Notes: a model not told the origin generated them from the sequence alone. A DNA stretch of 50,831 nt from Treponema sp. (GCA_031268975.1 JAIRWM010000118.1:1-50831); one strand, 5' to 3'. Counted from the stretch's first letter, positions 7,909-16,428 are shown. Translations and numbers: made by a program.

Positions 7909-7922
7909 GTGAGGAGGAACTT

Positions 7923-8819
7923 GTGGCAGTAGTCACCATGAAAAGCCTGCTTGAATCGGGGGTTCACTTCGGTCATCAGGTAAAACGCTGGGATCCGCGG
8001 ATGAAAAAATACATTTTCGCGGAACGTAACGGAATTCACATCATCGATCTGCAAAAAACCATTCAATCCATTAAAGACGCCTATGACGCCGTCCGCAAGA
8101 CCGTCGCGGCGGGAAAGACGGTTCTTTTTGTAGGCACAAAAAAGCAGGCGCAGCAGGCCATCCAGAAAGAGGCGGAGCGCTGCGGCATGTTCTATGTCAA
8201 CAACCGCTGGCTCGGCGGCATGCTTACGAACTTTGTCACCATCAAAAAATCCCTGCTTCGTCTTAAAAAACTCGAAAAGATGGAAGTGGACGGTTCTTTT
8301 GAAAATCTTACAAAAAAAGAAATCGCGTCTCTGGGAAAGGAACGGGCAAAGCTGCAAAAGAACCTTGGCGGCATCAAGGAAATGAAGGATCCTCCGGGCA
8401 TTCTTTTTATTATCGACACCCGGAAAGAGACTATCGCGGTAGCCGAAGCCCAGCGGATGGGCATCCCCATTGTCGCCGTTGTCGACACAAACTGCAATCC
8501 CGACGGCATCAATTACCCCATTCCCGGTAACGACGACGCCATCAGGGCAATTACCCTCTTTACCCAGATTGTCGCGAACGCCGTTGTAGAAGCGGACAAC
8601 GAAGCCGGGTTGAAAATTATCGAAACCCTTGGCGATGAAAACGAAAATATGGAAGAAATGATGAACGACGTTTCCGCGAAAGAAGAAGACCGGGAAGTCG
8701 ACATCGCATCCTACTCAACCGAAGCCGAAGTTCAGGCAAAAGAAGAGCCGGTTCCGGCGGAACCGTCCGAAGACGATCTTCCGGTTGATGTTGACAAGGT
8801 TTACGGAGAGAACACCTGA
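7923..8819 (+). CDS. rpsB: 30S ribosomal protein S2 with acidic C-terminal tail
   Basis: S2 of the small ribosomal subunit. Family signatures include [11 protein letters not shown] (residues about 9-19), R-W-L-G-G-M-L-T-N (about 98-106) and the [10 protein letters not shown] region near residue 200. The start is GTG at 7923 with Shine-Dalgarno GAGGAGG. At 298 residues it is longer than the usual roughly 240. The surplus is a C-terminal tail of about 60 residues rich in Glu and Asp. It is first in the rpsB-tsf-frr-uppS-cdsA-dxr-rseP run. Confidence 0.97.
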   Translation: MAVVTMKSLLESGVHFGHQVKRWDPRMKKYIFAERNGIHIIDLQKTIQSIKDAYDAVRKTVAAGKTVLFVGTKKQAQQAIQKEAERCGMFYVNNRWLGGMLTNFVTIKKSLLRLKKLEKMEVDGSFENLTKKEIASLGKERAKLQKNLGGIKEMKDPPGILFIIDTRKETIAVAEAQRMGIPIVAVVDTNCNPDGINYPIPGNDDAIRAITLFTQIVANAVVEADNEAGLKIIETLGDENENMEEMMNDVSAKEEDREVDIASYSTEAEVQAKEEPVPAEPSEDDLPVDVDKVYGENT

Positions 8820-8831
8820 AAGGAGATACAC

Positions 8832-9692
8832 ATGGCCGAAGTTACAGCCGCGGATGTTAAAAAGCTCCGGGAAAAAACCGGCGCCGGAATGATGGAATGC
8901 AAAAACGCCCTTGTTTCCTGCGGCGGGGATTTTGCGGCGGCGGAAAAGCGGTTAAAGGAAAAGGGCCTTGCGGCGGTGGAAAAACGCGCCGGCAGGGCGA
9001 CAAACGAAGGAAAGATTTTTATTACGATACGGGGCGCTAAAGCCGTTCTTCTGGAGCTTGCCACGGAAACGGACTTTGTCGCCCGCAACCCGGAATTTAT
9101 CGCCCTTGGCGGGACTATCGCGGAGAAGGCGCTTGACGCAGGTTATACGAAACCTGTTAAAGAGCTTTCGGCCCTTGTAACCGGTTTGGCGACAAAAATC
9201 CGCGAAAACATGAGCCTTAAGCGGCTTGTCGTTATGGACGCGGCCGCCGGCGAATACATGACAAAGTACCTGCACGGGGACGGCAATATCGGCGTACTGG
9301 TCAAACTTGGCGCGGACAAAGACGGCGCTTTTGAAAACGAAGAAGTCAAAGCTTTTGCCTTTGGTCTTGCCCTTCATATCGCGGCGTTTAACCCCATGGC
9401 GATAAGCAGGGACAATATAGACCCGGCCTGGCTGAAGGAACAGGAAGAAATTTTCCGCGGCCAGATGGAGCAGGACGAGTCTGTAAAAAGCAAACCCCCC
9501 GCCGTGGTGGAAAATATCCTCAAGGGGAAGATCAACAAACTTCTCAAGGAAATCTGCCTTCTGGATCAGGGATATGTAAAAGACGAAAAGCTCAGTGTAA
9601 GCCAGGCGCTGGCGGACATAAGCCGGAAAACAGGCGCCGCCATAACCGTAAAAGACTATCTGTACTACAAGGTAGGATCGGAAGATGCATAG
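8832..9692 (+). CDS. tsf: Translation elongation factor Ts
   Basis: EF-Ts, the nucleotide exchange factor that recycles EF-Tu. The N-terminal UBA-like segment V-K-K-L-R-E-K-T-G-A-G-M-M-E-C-K-N-A-L and the core motif T-D-F-V-A-R-N (about residues 79-85) are clear. The length of 286 residues is normal. The ATG at 8832 follows an AAGGAGA site 12 bp after rpsB. The 3' end overlaps frr by eight bases. Confidence 0.97.
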   Translation: MAEVTAADVKKLREKTGAGMMECKNALVSCGGDFAAAEKRLKEKGLAAVEKRAGRATNEGKIFITIRGAKAVLLELATETDFVARNPEFIALGGTIAEKALDAGYTKPVKELSALVTGLATKIRENMSLKRLVVMDAAAGEYMTKYLHGDGNIGVLVKLGADKDGAFENEEVKAFAFGLALHIAAFNPMAISRDNIDPAWLKEQEEIFRGQMEQDESVKSKPPAVVENILKGKINKLLKEICLLDQGYVKDEKLSVSQALADISRKTGAAITVKDYLYYKVGSEDA

Positions 9693-10239
9693 TGTTATCG
9701 CTTCCGCCGAAGAGCGGATGAAAAAAACCGTCTCAAGTCTCAAGGAAGGCTATGCCGCCCTTCGTACCGGCCGCGCTTCCGCTTCCCTGTTTGACAAAAT
9801 CCGGGTGGACTATTACGGCGAAAAAACCCCGCTTGCCCAGACCGCGAACATTTCAACGCCGGAAGCCAGGCTTATTGTTATACAGCCCTGGGACAAGGCG
9901 CTTATCGGTGAAATCGAAAAAGCGATTCGTTCATCGGAACTTTCCCTTAATCCCAGCAACGACGGCAAAGTAATACGCGTCGCCATTCCCCCGCTGACGG
10001 AAGAACGGCGGAAAGAACTGGTAAAGCTGGCGAAAAACCAGGCTGAACAGAGCCGGGTTTCCGTACGCAATATCCGCAGGGACGGCAACGACGAAATAAA
10101 GAAGCTGCTTAAAGACGGGGAATTAACCGAAGACGAAGAAGCCAAATCTTCGGAGGAACTTCAAAAAGTAACCGATTCGTACATCACAAAAATCAATCAG
10201 GTACTGGAAGAAAAAGAAACGGAAATAATGGAAGTGTAA
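9685..10239 (+). CDS. frr: Ribosome recycling factor
   Basis: A 184-residue ribosome recycling factor, which splits post-termination ribosomes together with EF-G. Signatures: R-T-G-R-A-S-A-S-L-F near residue 30, the L-N-P-S-N-D-G-K-V-I-R segment near residue 90, and the R-R-D-G-N-D-E-I-K-K-L stretch near residue 130. It is translationally coupled to tsf (overlap) and to uppS (its TAA overlaps the next ATG). Confidence 0.97.
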   Translation: MHSVIASAEERMKKTVSSLKEGYAALRTGRASASLFDKIRVDYYGEKTPLAQTANISTPEARLIVIQPWDKALIGEIEKAIRSSELSLNPSNDGKVIRVAIPPLTEERRKELVKLAKNQAEQSRVSVRNIRRDGNDEIKKLLKDGELTEDEEAKSSEELQKVTDSYITKINQVLEEKETEIMEV

Positions 10240-10985
10240 TGTCCCCAGAACCAAATCTCCGGGCGGCGGCTCTGGACTCCGCCGCGTCCATGATAATCCC
10301 GGCCCATGTCGGGATTATCATGGACGGAAACGGCCGGTGGGCTGAAAAACGAAAACTTATCCGTTCCCAAGGTCACCTTGAGGGTTTGAAAGCGGCAAAA
10401 CGTATTGTGAAAGCCGCGAGCGACGCGGGGGTGCGGTTCCTGACGCTTTATGTTTTTTCTACGGAAAACTGGAAACGCGCCTCGGAAGAAGTCGGTTTTA
10501 TTATGGGACTGGTCAAACAGTATCTTCGGGGGGAGCTGGATTTTTACCGGGAAAACCACATACGGATACGGCACGCCGGAGATCCCGCGGGACTGCCGCC
10601 GGATATCGCCAGAGAACTGGAGTCGGCGTGCAGGGAAACCTGTTCGTTTTCCGGGCTTCAGGTAATTTTGGCCCTTAACTACGGCGGCCGGGATGAAATT
10701 GTACGGGCCGCGAGAAAAATTTTGGACGCGGCCGGAAACGGCGGAATGCCGCTGATAACCGAAAAAACCTTTCACTCATTTCTCGATAACCCGGACGTAC
10801 CGGATCCGGATCTTATTATACGGAGCGCCGGGGAATACAGGACAAGCAATTTTTTGCTGTGGGAAGGAGCGTATTCGGAGTACTATGTTTCCGACATCCT
10901 TTGGCCCGACTGGACGGAAACGGAATTTGACGGCGCGCTCAAAGCGTACCGGGAGCGCGGTCGCAAATTTGGCGGCGCCCGGTGA
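10239..10985 (+). CDS. uppS: Undecaprenyl diphosphate synthase (cis-prenyltransferase)
   Basis: Builds the C55 lipid carrier used for cell-wall and surface polysaccharide synthesis. H-V-G-I-I-M-D-G-N-G-R-W-A (catalytic Asp29) is canonical. Later motifs include F-S-T-E-N-W-x-R near residue 73, L-N-Y-G-G-R-x-E near 147 and D-L-I-I-R-x-x-G-E near 190. It has 248 residues. The start overlaps the frr stop codon (TAATG) and the end overlaps cdsA by GTGA. Confidence 0.96.
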   Translation: MSPEPNLRAAALDSAASMIIPAHVGIIMDGNGRWAEKRKLIRSQGHLEGLKAAKRIVKAASDAGVRFLTLYVFSTENWKRASEEVGFIMGLVKQYLRGELDFYRENHIRIRHAGDPAGLPPDIARELESACRETCSFSGLQVILALNYGGRDEIVRAARKILDAAGNGGMPLITEKTFHSFLDNPDVPDPDLIIRSAGEYRTSNFLLWEGAYSEYYVSDILWPDWTETEFDGALKAYRERGRKFGGAR

Positions 10986-11836
10986 ATAAAATCATCCAGC
11001 GGCTGCTTATTTTTTTTATGGGGATTCCCGCCATTGTCGCGCTTATCGTGTTTTTTCCCCAATACAACCATCTGGCGGTTAACATCGCGGTTATAGCGGT
11101 AAGCTCCATGGGCGCCGCCGAGTTTTCCCACATGCTCAGAAAAAAGCAGTTTGCCGTTTCCGCCCCGGAAGCTGCGGTTCTCGGCGCGCTCAGTCCCCTT
11201 TCCATGACGCTCTCGGTGAGCTTCGGCATTTCAAGCCAGTTAACGCCGGCGTTTTTTATCGTAGGCGCTTCATGGCTTTTGGCATCGGGGATTTTCTTTC
11301 ACAAAAACGGAGATTTTTCGCAGGTGCTGAACCGCCTCGCGGCCGGTTTTTCCGTAATGATGTATCCGGGACATTTTTTAAGCTGGATAATACGGATGTC
11401 ACTTTTTAAACATTCTGTAATAGTCATATTGATATTTATTCTTACGGTTATGGCAAATGATTCCGCGGCCTGGGCTTTTGGAATACTGTTCGGAAAGGGC
11501 AACCGGGGAATTTTCTCTGTCAGCCCCAATAAAAGCATTGCAGGATTCGCCGCCGGTCTTTTGGCGTCCGTTGCCGTATGCGTGCTTGCCGTCTGCCTAA
11601 TCCCCGCAGCGTTTGTGCCCGACAAGCTTCACTGGCTTCCGGCCGGAATCTTTCTCGGTTTTTTTTCCGGGATTGCCGTCAGCCTGGGGGATCTCGCCGA
11701 ATCTGCCATAAAAAGATGCTGCGACGTAAAAGATTCCGGGTTCCTTATACCGGGACGCGGAGGAGTGCTCGACTCGGTTGACTCCGTTGCTTTTACCGCT
11801 CCCGTTTTCTTTATGCTGTACCGTTTCTTTTTTTAA
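10982..11836 (+). CDS. cdsA: Phosphatidate cytidylyltransferase
   Basis: CDP-diacylglycerol synthase, an integral membrane enzyme making the precursor of all bacterial phospholipids. It has 284 residues, about seven or eight hydrophobic segments, and the family signature near the C-terminus (S-A-I-K-R, V-K-D-S-G, L-I-P-G). The start is GTG in a GTGA overlap with uppS. Oddity: the usual P-G-H-G-G-x-x-D-R-x-D ending of the signature reads P-G-R-G-G-V-L-D-S-V-D here, so His and Arg at two conserved places are replaced, while the two Asp residues remain. Confidence 0.93.
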   Translation: MNKIIQRLLIFFMGIPAIVALIVFFPQYNHLAVNIAVIAVSSMGAAEFSHMLRKKQFAVSAPEAAVLGALSPLSMTLSVSFGISSQLTPAFFIVGASWLLASGIFFHKNGDFSQVLNRLAAGFSVMMYPGHFLSWIIRMSLFKHSVIVILIFILTVMANDSAAWAFGILFGKGNRGIFSVSPNKSIAGFAAGLLASVAVCVLAVCLIPAAFVPDKLHWLPAGIFLGFFSGIAVSLGDLAESAIKRCCDVKDSGFLIPGRGGVLDSVDSVAFTAPVFFMLYRFFF

Positions 11837-11926
11837 TGAAACTGTTCGATAACTTCAGGTATCGGGCAGCTTCCACTGGAATATCAATGTCCCGCCCGGG
11901 AATTGACAAGGGGGGTTTGTTTATAC

Positions 11927-13066
11927 ATGAAAAAGAAAGTAGCCGTGCTTGGAGCAACAGGCTCGGTTGGAAAAAACGCGCTGGATGTGCTGCGGGAAGG
12001 AAAAGATTTTTTTGAACCGGTCCTTTTTACCTGTCATACAAACAGGGAGGATCTGCTAAAACTTGGAAGGGAATTTCCTTCCGCGATGCTTGCCCTCTCC
12101 GCCGAGCCTGATGGAGCTGCCCGGACGGCGGAAATTTCGCATTACGGCCGGAGCGGGCTTTTGCGGGCAATTCTTTCCTGCGGCGCGGATATTGCCGTCA
12201 ACGGCATCGCCGGCGGAGCGGGACTTGAGCCGTCAATGACGGTACTTGAATCGGGAGCGAACCTCGCGCTGGCAAACAAGGAAACCATCGTTATGGCGGG
12301 TTCTCTTGTGTTCGAAAAAGCCCATTCAAAAAACGTGACCGTACTTCCGGTTGATTCCGAACATTCGGCGATTTTTAACCTCTGCGAGGCCCACGGGCGG
12401 GAAAATATAGACGAAGTCCTTTTAACCGCTTCCGGCGGGCCGTTTCGTGACCATACCGGCGAACAGTTAAAAAACGTAACGCGGGAAGAAGCCCTGACCC
12501 ACCCGGTCTGGAAGATGGGGCAAAAAATTACCGTGGACTGCGCGACGCTGGCAAACAAGGGGCTGGAGGTAATCGAATCGGCGATCCTTTTTGATCTTGA
12601 TCCGTCACAAATTACCGTCGTCATCCATCCGCAGAGCATTATTCATTCCATGGTACGGCTTAAAGACGGAGTTGTTTATGCCCAGCTTTCACGGCCGGAC
12701 ATGAGGCTCCCCATTCACGACACCCTGTATTGGCCTGAGCTCCAGAGCTGTCCCTTCGGCAGGCTGAGTTTTGACAACCTTTCCCTGAGCTTTGAAAAAC
12801 CCGACTATAAAAAGTTTCCCCTGCTTGCTCTTGCCTGCCAGGCCGCCAAACAGGACGGGCTGTATCCGGCGGTGTACAACGCCGCCAACGAAGCGGCGGT
12901 CGAAGCGTTTCTTTCCAACAGGGTTGTTTTTCTTGAAATATCGCGTATTGTTGAGTATGTTTTACAAAAAGACTGGAGCGGCGCGGCAAAAGACATCCAA
13001 ACCGTTCTGGAAGCGGATTCGCGCGCCAAAGACGCGGCGAATAGCTATGTGGCCGCATTAAGGTAA
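11927..13066 (+). CDS. dxr: 1-deoxy-D-xylulose 5-phosphate reductoisomerase
   Basis: Second enzyme of the MEP isoprenoid pathway; converts DXP to MEP with NADPH. The 379-residue protein has the Rossmann motif G-A-T-G-S-V-G-K at residues 10-17, A-N-K-E-T-I-V-M-A-G, the metal site in P-V-D-S-E-H-S-A-I-F and the P-x-H-P-V-W-x-M-G-x-K-I-T-V-D-x-A-T motif. I chose ATG 11927 because it has an AAGGGGGG site and gives the family N-terminus; an upstream in-frame TTG at 11903 is poor. Same pathway output as uppS two genes upstream. Confidence 0.96.
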   Translation: MKKKVAVLGATGSVGKNALDVLREGKDFFEPVLFTCHTNREDLLKLGREFPSAMLALSAEPDGAARTAEISHYGRSGLLRAILSCGADIAVNGIAGGAGLEPSMTVLESGANLALANKETIVMAGSLVFEKAHSKNVTVLPVDSEHSAIFNLCEAHGRENIDEVLLTASGGPFRDHTGEQLKNVTREEALTHPVWKMGQKITVDCATLANKGLEVIESAILFDLDPSQITVVIHPQSIIHSMVRLKDGVVYAQLSRPDMRLPIHDTLYWPELQSCPFGRLSFDNLSLSFEKPDYKKFPLLALACQAAKQDGLYPAVYNAANEAAVEAFLSNRVVFLEISRIVEYVLQKDWSGAAKDIQTVLEADSRAKDAANSYVAALR

Positions 13067-13076
13067 GGCAGGCAGA

Positions 13077-14441
13077 ATGACCCTTCTAACCGTAGTAAAA
13101 ATCGCGCTTGGACTTTTTGGTCTTGGCATTGTTGTTTTTGTCCATGAACTGGGACATTTTCTCGCCGCCCGGTTTTCCGGCATCGGCGTGGAAGCTTTTT
13201 CAATCGGCTGGGGAAAGCCTGTCCTTAAAAAAAAGATAGGGGAAGTTGAATACCGGCTTGGCATGTTTCCCATCGGCGGCTACTGCAAAATGAAAGGGGA
13301 AAACAGCTACGAAGAAGCCTGGAAAAACCGGAAAGACAACAAGGAGTCCGATACTTCATCTTTTTACGGCGCCCATCCGGCAAAGCGTATCCTCGTTGCT
13401 TTTGCCGGACCGTTTTTCAACTTTCTTTTTTCGGTTCTTGTTCTTTCTGTTTTGTGGGGAGTCGGTTTTACCGTGGAAACCCTGGAAAACCGCATCGTTC
13501 TCCTTTCCGACATAGACGGCGGATCCCATCCGTCGGACAGGGCCGGGCTTGTCTCAGGGGACTTTATCCTTGAGATTGGCGGAAAGCCGGTAAATAACTA
13601 CAGCGATATACGGGAAAACATCGGGTTAAATCCCGGCAAAACGCTCAGTGTAAAAGTGGACCGGGACGGCGGCATTTTGGATCTTTCCGTTACCCCCGAT
13701 CTTGAAAAAAGCGGGGAAGGCAAAATAGGCGTATACTACTGGGTAACTCCGCTGATTCGTTCAGTCGCGCCGGACAGTCCCGCGGAAAAGGCCGGGCTCA
13801 GGGCGGGCGACACCATCGTCAGCATGAACGGCAGTCCCCTGCCCTACACGGTGGCCGCGTTCCGTATTTTTAACGACGCCCGGCCGGAAAACTTCCCGGT
13901 CGAATATGAGCGCGGCGGGAGCGTTTTTTCCACGGAACTGACCGGAGTAACTTATGTTTCGGGCTCACCGGAAACGGGCGTTGAATACCCGTCCATTACC
14001 TACAAAACCCCTTCCCTTCCGCCGCCACAGGCGCTTGTTACCGGAATACGGGAATCGGTAAAAACACTGGTCGTTTCGGGAAAAAGCCTGGCGCTTCTTT
14101 TTAAAGGCATCGATCTTACCCAGGCGGTTTCCGGGCCGGCCCGGATTACCTACATGGTCGGCGATGTCGCCGCCCAGGGCTTTGGGCAAAGCTTCAGCAC
14201 CGGACTCAGTACCGCGGGCAGTTTTTTGGCCCTCATCTCCATCGCCCTTTGTTTTATGAACTTACTGCCCCTGCCCATTCTGGACGGGGGGCTTATCGTA
14301 CTTTCGTTTGTGGAAGGGTTAATCGGCCGGCCGCTTAACCCCAGGTTTATATCAATATTCCAGACTGCCGGGGTTGTAATTATTTTCGGACTTATGCTTT
14401 TTTCTGTTTTTAATGATATACTCTTTTTCACGAATCGTTAA
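13077..14441 (+). CDS. rseP: RseP-type site-2 intramembrane zinc protease
   Basis: A 454-residue membrane metalloprotease. The zinc site H-E-L-G-H is at residues 23-27 inside the first membrane helix, and the third ligand motif L-P-I-L-D-G-G lies in a C-terminal helix near residue 402. Two PDZ-like domains occupy about residues 125-300 (one with A-G-L-R-A-G-D-T-I). Such proteases cleave anti-sigma factors or leftover signal peptides within the membrane. Its place after dxr is conserved in many bacteria. No anti-sigma factor is visible nearby. Confidence 0.95.
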   Translation: MTLLTVVKIALGLFGLGIVVFVHELGHFLAARFSGIGVEAFSIGWGKPVLKKKIGEVEYRLGMFPIGGYCKMKGENSYEEAWKNRKDNKESDTSSFYGAHPAKRILVAFAGPFFNFLFSVLVLSVLWGVGFTVETLENRIVLLSDIDGGSHPSDRAGLVSGDFILEIGGKPVNNYSDIRENIGLNPGKTLSVKVDRDGGILDLSVTPDLEKSGEGKIGVYYWVTPLIRSVAPDSPAEKAGLRAGDTIVSMNGSPLPYTVAAFRIFNDARPENFPVEYERGGSVFSTELTGVTYVSGSPETGVEYPSITYKTPSLPPPQALVTGIRESVKTLVVSGKSLALLFKGIDLTQAVSGPARITYMVGDVAAQGFGQSFSTGLSTAGSFLALISIALCFMNLLPLPILDGGLIVLSFVEGLIGRPLNPRFISIFQTAGVVIIFGLMLFSVFNDILFFTNR

Positions 14442-14452
14442 AGGAATGAAAA

Positions 14453-15070
14453 ATGAGGCACAAAATACCCTGTTTTTGCGACAATACGTTCACCGTGGAT
14501 GTTCCGGAGGAAATAAACCTCGACGAACAGCCTCAGTATGTTGAAGACATATTATCCGGCATTTTTATGAATTTTACCTGCACAAGCTGTGGAAAAAAAC
14601 ACAAGCCCGAATTTCCCCTGACCGTCCATTGGCCAAGTAAGAGGGTAAGCCTTGAAGTTATCCCCGAACTTGAACGGGGAAGCTTCTACCGGCGAAAGGA
14701 AGAAGAAGACGCCGTAAAAGAAACGGTTATCGGTTATCCGGAGCTGGCGGAGCGCGTCGCCGCATTAAAGAGCGATCTTGTTCCCGAAGCCCTTGAAGCC
14801 ATTAAATACTACCTGCTTGTCAAGGCCGACGAGACATACCCGGAAGAAGATATTTCCGTGTGGTTCCAGAATAAATCGGGGGACAGCCTTGAATTCCACA
14901 TTCACGGCATAAAGCAGGATGAAGTGGCGGTTATGAAAGTACCCGCCGCCCTTTACGAAAAAACCCTTACCGACTTTAAAAAAAATCCGAAAACGGATCC
15001 GTTTGGATCCCTCAGGGTAAAAACATACCTTTCAATACAGAACATTCTACGCCCCGACGAGCTAAAATAA
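14453..15070 (+). CDS. CpXC-domain protein
   Basis: A 205-residue soluble protein with Cys pairs C-F-C (residues 6-8) and C-T-S-C-G (about 43-47), the pattern of the CpXC domain, which probably binds a metal. The remainder is acidic and shows no catalytic motif that I recognise. It starts 11 bp after rseP with an AAGGAATG-like site and is last in this operon. Function unknown. Confidence 0.75.
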   Translation: MRHKIPCFCDNTFTVDVPEEINLDEQPQYVEDILSGIFMNFTCTSCGKKHKPEFPLTVHWPSKRVSLEVIPELERGSFYRRKEEEDAVKETVIGYPELAERVAALKSDLVPEALEAIKYYLLVKADETYPEEDISVWFQNKSGDSLEFHIHGIKQDEVAVMKVPAALYEKTLTDFKKNPKTDPFGSLRVKTYLSIQNILRPDELK

Positions 15071-15147
15071 GCAGCCGTGGCGCGGCACAAACAGCCGTCG
15101 TCCCGGAACAGGCCGTTAACACGGACCGGCGCCGGCATGGCGTCTGC

Positions 15148-15432
15148 CTAAATCCTGACTTTGGGATTAACCGCGGTGAAATCCGATTCGACAAGGGCCC
15201 TGAGATCGGCGACAGCCTCTTCCTCGTCCGGGCCGTCCGCCTTAATGACAACTTCATCGTTTTCGCAGACATTTAACAGGATAACTTTGAGTATGGCTTT
15301 GGCGTTGGCGCTTTTTTCTCCCTTGCGGATTTCAACGGAAGACTGGTACAATTTCGCCGTTCTTACAAACACGTCCGCTGGCCGTGAATGCAGCCCTGTT
15401 TCGTTTTTTACGACAACGGTGGTTTCTTTCAT
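15148..15432 (-). CDS. HPr-family phosphocarrier protein
   Basis: A 94-residue HPr, carrying phosphate from enzyme I to sugar-specific IIA proteins. The active His15 sits in G-L-H-S-R-P-A. The second conserved site reads N-A-K-A-I-L (residues 43-48), so the Ser46 that HPr kinase phosphorylates in many HPr proteins is Ala here. The end of the protein is slightly longer than usual. It has its own promoter (15485-15458) and faces away from the IIB-like gene. Enzyme I and a complete galactitol-type PTS lie just beyond, so this HPr probably serves that relay. Confidence 0.92.
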   Translation of the reverse strand: MKETTVVVKNETGLHSRPADVFVRTAKLYQSSVEIRKGEKSANAKAILKVILLNVCENDEVVIKADGPDEEEAVADLRALVESDFTAVNPKVRI

Positions 15433-15457
15433 AAAGCCGTATCTCCCGCCCTGCTGT

Positions 15458-15485
15458 GTTGTATGACATCATCACGCGAAGTCAA
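15458..15485 (-). promoter_or_regulatory. Promoter of the HPr gene
   Basis: Minus strand TTGACT (15485-15480), 16-nt spacer, TACAAC (15463-15458). It lies back to back with the promoter of the IIB-like gene, leaving only about 30 bp between the two -35 boxes. Confidence 0.6.
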
Positions 15486-15513
15486 ACGTATCATGCGGAC
15501 AAGTGTAAAGCCA

Positions 15514-15542
15514 TTGCCATATCCTGTCAATATGATTATACT
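15514..15542 (+). promoter_or_regulatory. Promoter of the cysteine-less IIB gene
   Basis: TTGCCA (15514-15519), 17-nt spacer, TATACT (15537-15542). The ATG follows only nine bases after the -10 box and no Shine-Dalgarno can be seen, predicting a leaderless or nearly leaderless mRNA. Confidence 0.65.
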
Positions 15543-15551
15543 TACCACCGT

Positions 15552-15833
15552 ATGAAGAAAATTTTACTTGCAGCCGGAACCGGCATTTATGTAAAGGTGC
15601 TGGATAAACTCGAAACCGGGTTAAAAAAAAGAGGGCTTGAAAAACAGTATTCCGTTACCAAATGCAGGGTTCCGGAATTAAAAAAACAGGCTTCCGGGTT
15701 CGACCTCGTTATCCGCACGGCCCTGCTTACGGAAACGGTGGACAAACCGGTTATCAACGGCATAGCCCTGGCGACAGGCGGCCAGGCCGCGGAAACCGTC
15801 CTCGATGAAATCGCCGCCGCCATAAAAGCTTAG
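15552..15833 (+). CDS. Galactitol-type PTS IIB-like protein lacking the catalytic cysteine
   Basis: A 93-residue protein that aligns along its length with the IIB at 18055-18342. Both begin M-K-[KR]-I-L-L-A, share K-K-R-G-L near residue 30, [KQ]-C-[RK] near residue 40 and the F-D-[LI] core strand. IIB proteins carry phosphate on the Cys of A-C-G-T at position 8. Here that residue is Ala (A-A-G-T), and the following A-T-S-T loop is replaced by I-Y-V-K-V. It therefore cannot work by the normal cysteine phosphate route. A regulatory or decoy role is inference. Convergent with, and overlapping by four bases, the next gene. Confidence 0.8.
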   Translation: MKKILLAAGTGIYVKVLDKLETGLKKRGLEKQYSVTKCRVPELKKQASGFDLVIRTALLTETVDKPVINGIALATGGQAAETVLDEIAAAIKA

Positions 15834-16375
15834 TCCGTTTTTTCATCCGCGGTTTTTTCCGGGTTGGGTTCGCCCGGATCTGTTCCGGCTTCGCGGGGCC
15901 GCGACAGTCCCAGTTTGGCCCTTCCCCTGAACCGGAGCGAATCGGGATGTATTTTCCGTTCCAGATAATCAAATTCCGCAAGCAGATCTTTTTTGTCGTT
16001 AAAAAGCGAATAAACGACCCAAAACGATCCCTGCCGCTTTTCGGAATCGGCCAGCCGTACCAGTACCTGGTAATCCGGCGTTACTACCTTTACCCGGAAT
16101 TTTGTGAGCAGGGCTATCTCAAAGCGTTTTTCGCCAAAAGAAGAAAAAACAATTTCGGTATCATTGACCGTAATAAGCCGGGGATTGGCCTTGCGAAAAA
16201 ATGAATTCGCCAGCGCGTAAACGCAGACCGCCGCGGCGGCCGCCCAAAGGGGAGCGTAAGCGGGCGCGAAAATAAGCCGGTAAACGGCGTAACAGAGAAT
16301 TCCAATCAGGATATAATTGACTAAAACAATTTTGTTTCTGTACGCGGTCTTTTCAAATTCATACTTTCGTTCCAC
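15830..16375 (-). CDS. Small membrane protein with two transmembrane helices, unknown function
   Basis: A 181-residue protein with a GTG start and a GAGG site about eight bases upstream. Two hydrophobic helices lie at about residues 17-36 and 39-57. They are followed by a beta-rich soluble part resembling the PH-like domains of YcxB/PH_2-type membrane proteins (R-L-I-T-V-N-D-T-E-I-V-F), and a Pro/Glu-rich tail. I cannot assign a family with confidence. It follows the PTS IIC gene but a strong terminator separates them. Confidence 0.65.
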   Translation of the reverse strand: MERKYEFEKTAYRNKIVLVNYILIGILCYAVYRLIFAPAYAPLWAAAAAVCVYALANSFFRKANPRLITVNDTEIVFSSFGEKRFEIALLTKFRVKVVTPDYQVLVRLADSEKRQGSFWVVYSLFNDKKDLLAEFDYLERKIHPDSLRFRGRAKLGLSRPREAGTDPGEPNPEKTADEKTD

Positions 16376-16392
16376 GCGGCCGCCTCACTTGT

Positions 16393-16428
16393 AAAAAAAT
16401 CCGCCGCGGTACGGCGGCGGATTTTTTT
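16393..16428 (-). terminator. Bidirectional Rho-independent terminator after the PTS IIC gene
   Basis: A GC-rich stem (16399-16407 with 16414-16422) with a six-base loop, flanked by seven A residues on one side and seven T residues on the other. It can therefore end transcripts on either strand. It most plausibly ends the PTS transcript coming from the right. Confidence 0.9.

Noticed and set aside
11903-11927. TTGACA plus TATACA before dxr as a promoter
   Set aside because: The spacer is only 13 bases and an AAGGGGGG ribosome binding site lies between them, so dxr is better read as part of the operon.
15126-15135. CCGGCGCCGG palindrome after the CpXC gene as terminator
   Set aside because: No loop and no T-tract; likely chance in GC-rich sequence.
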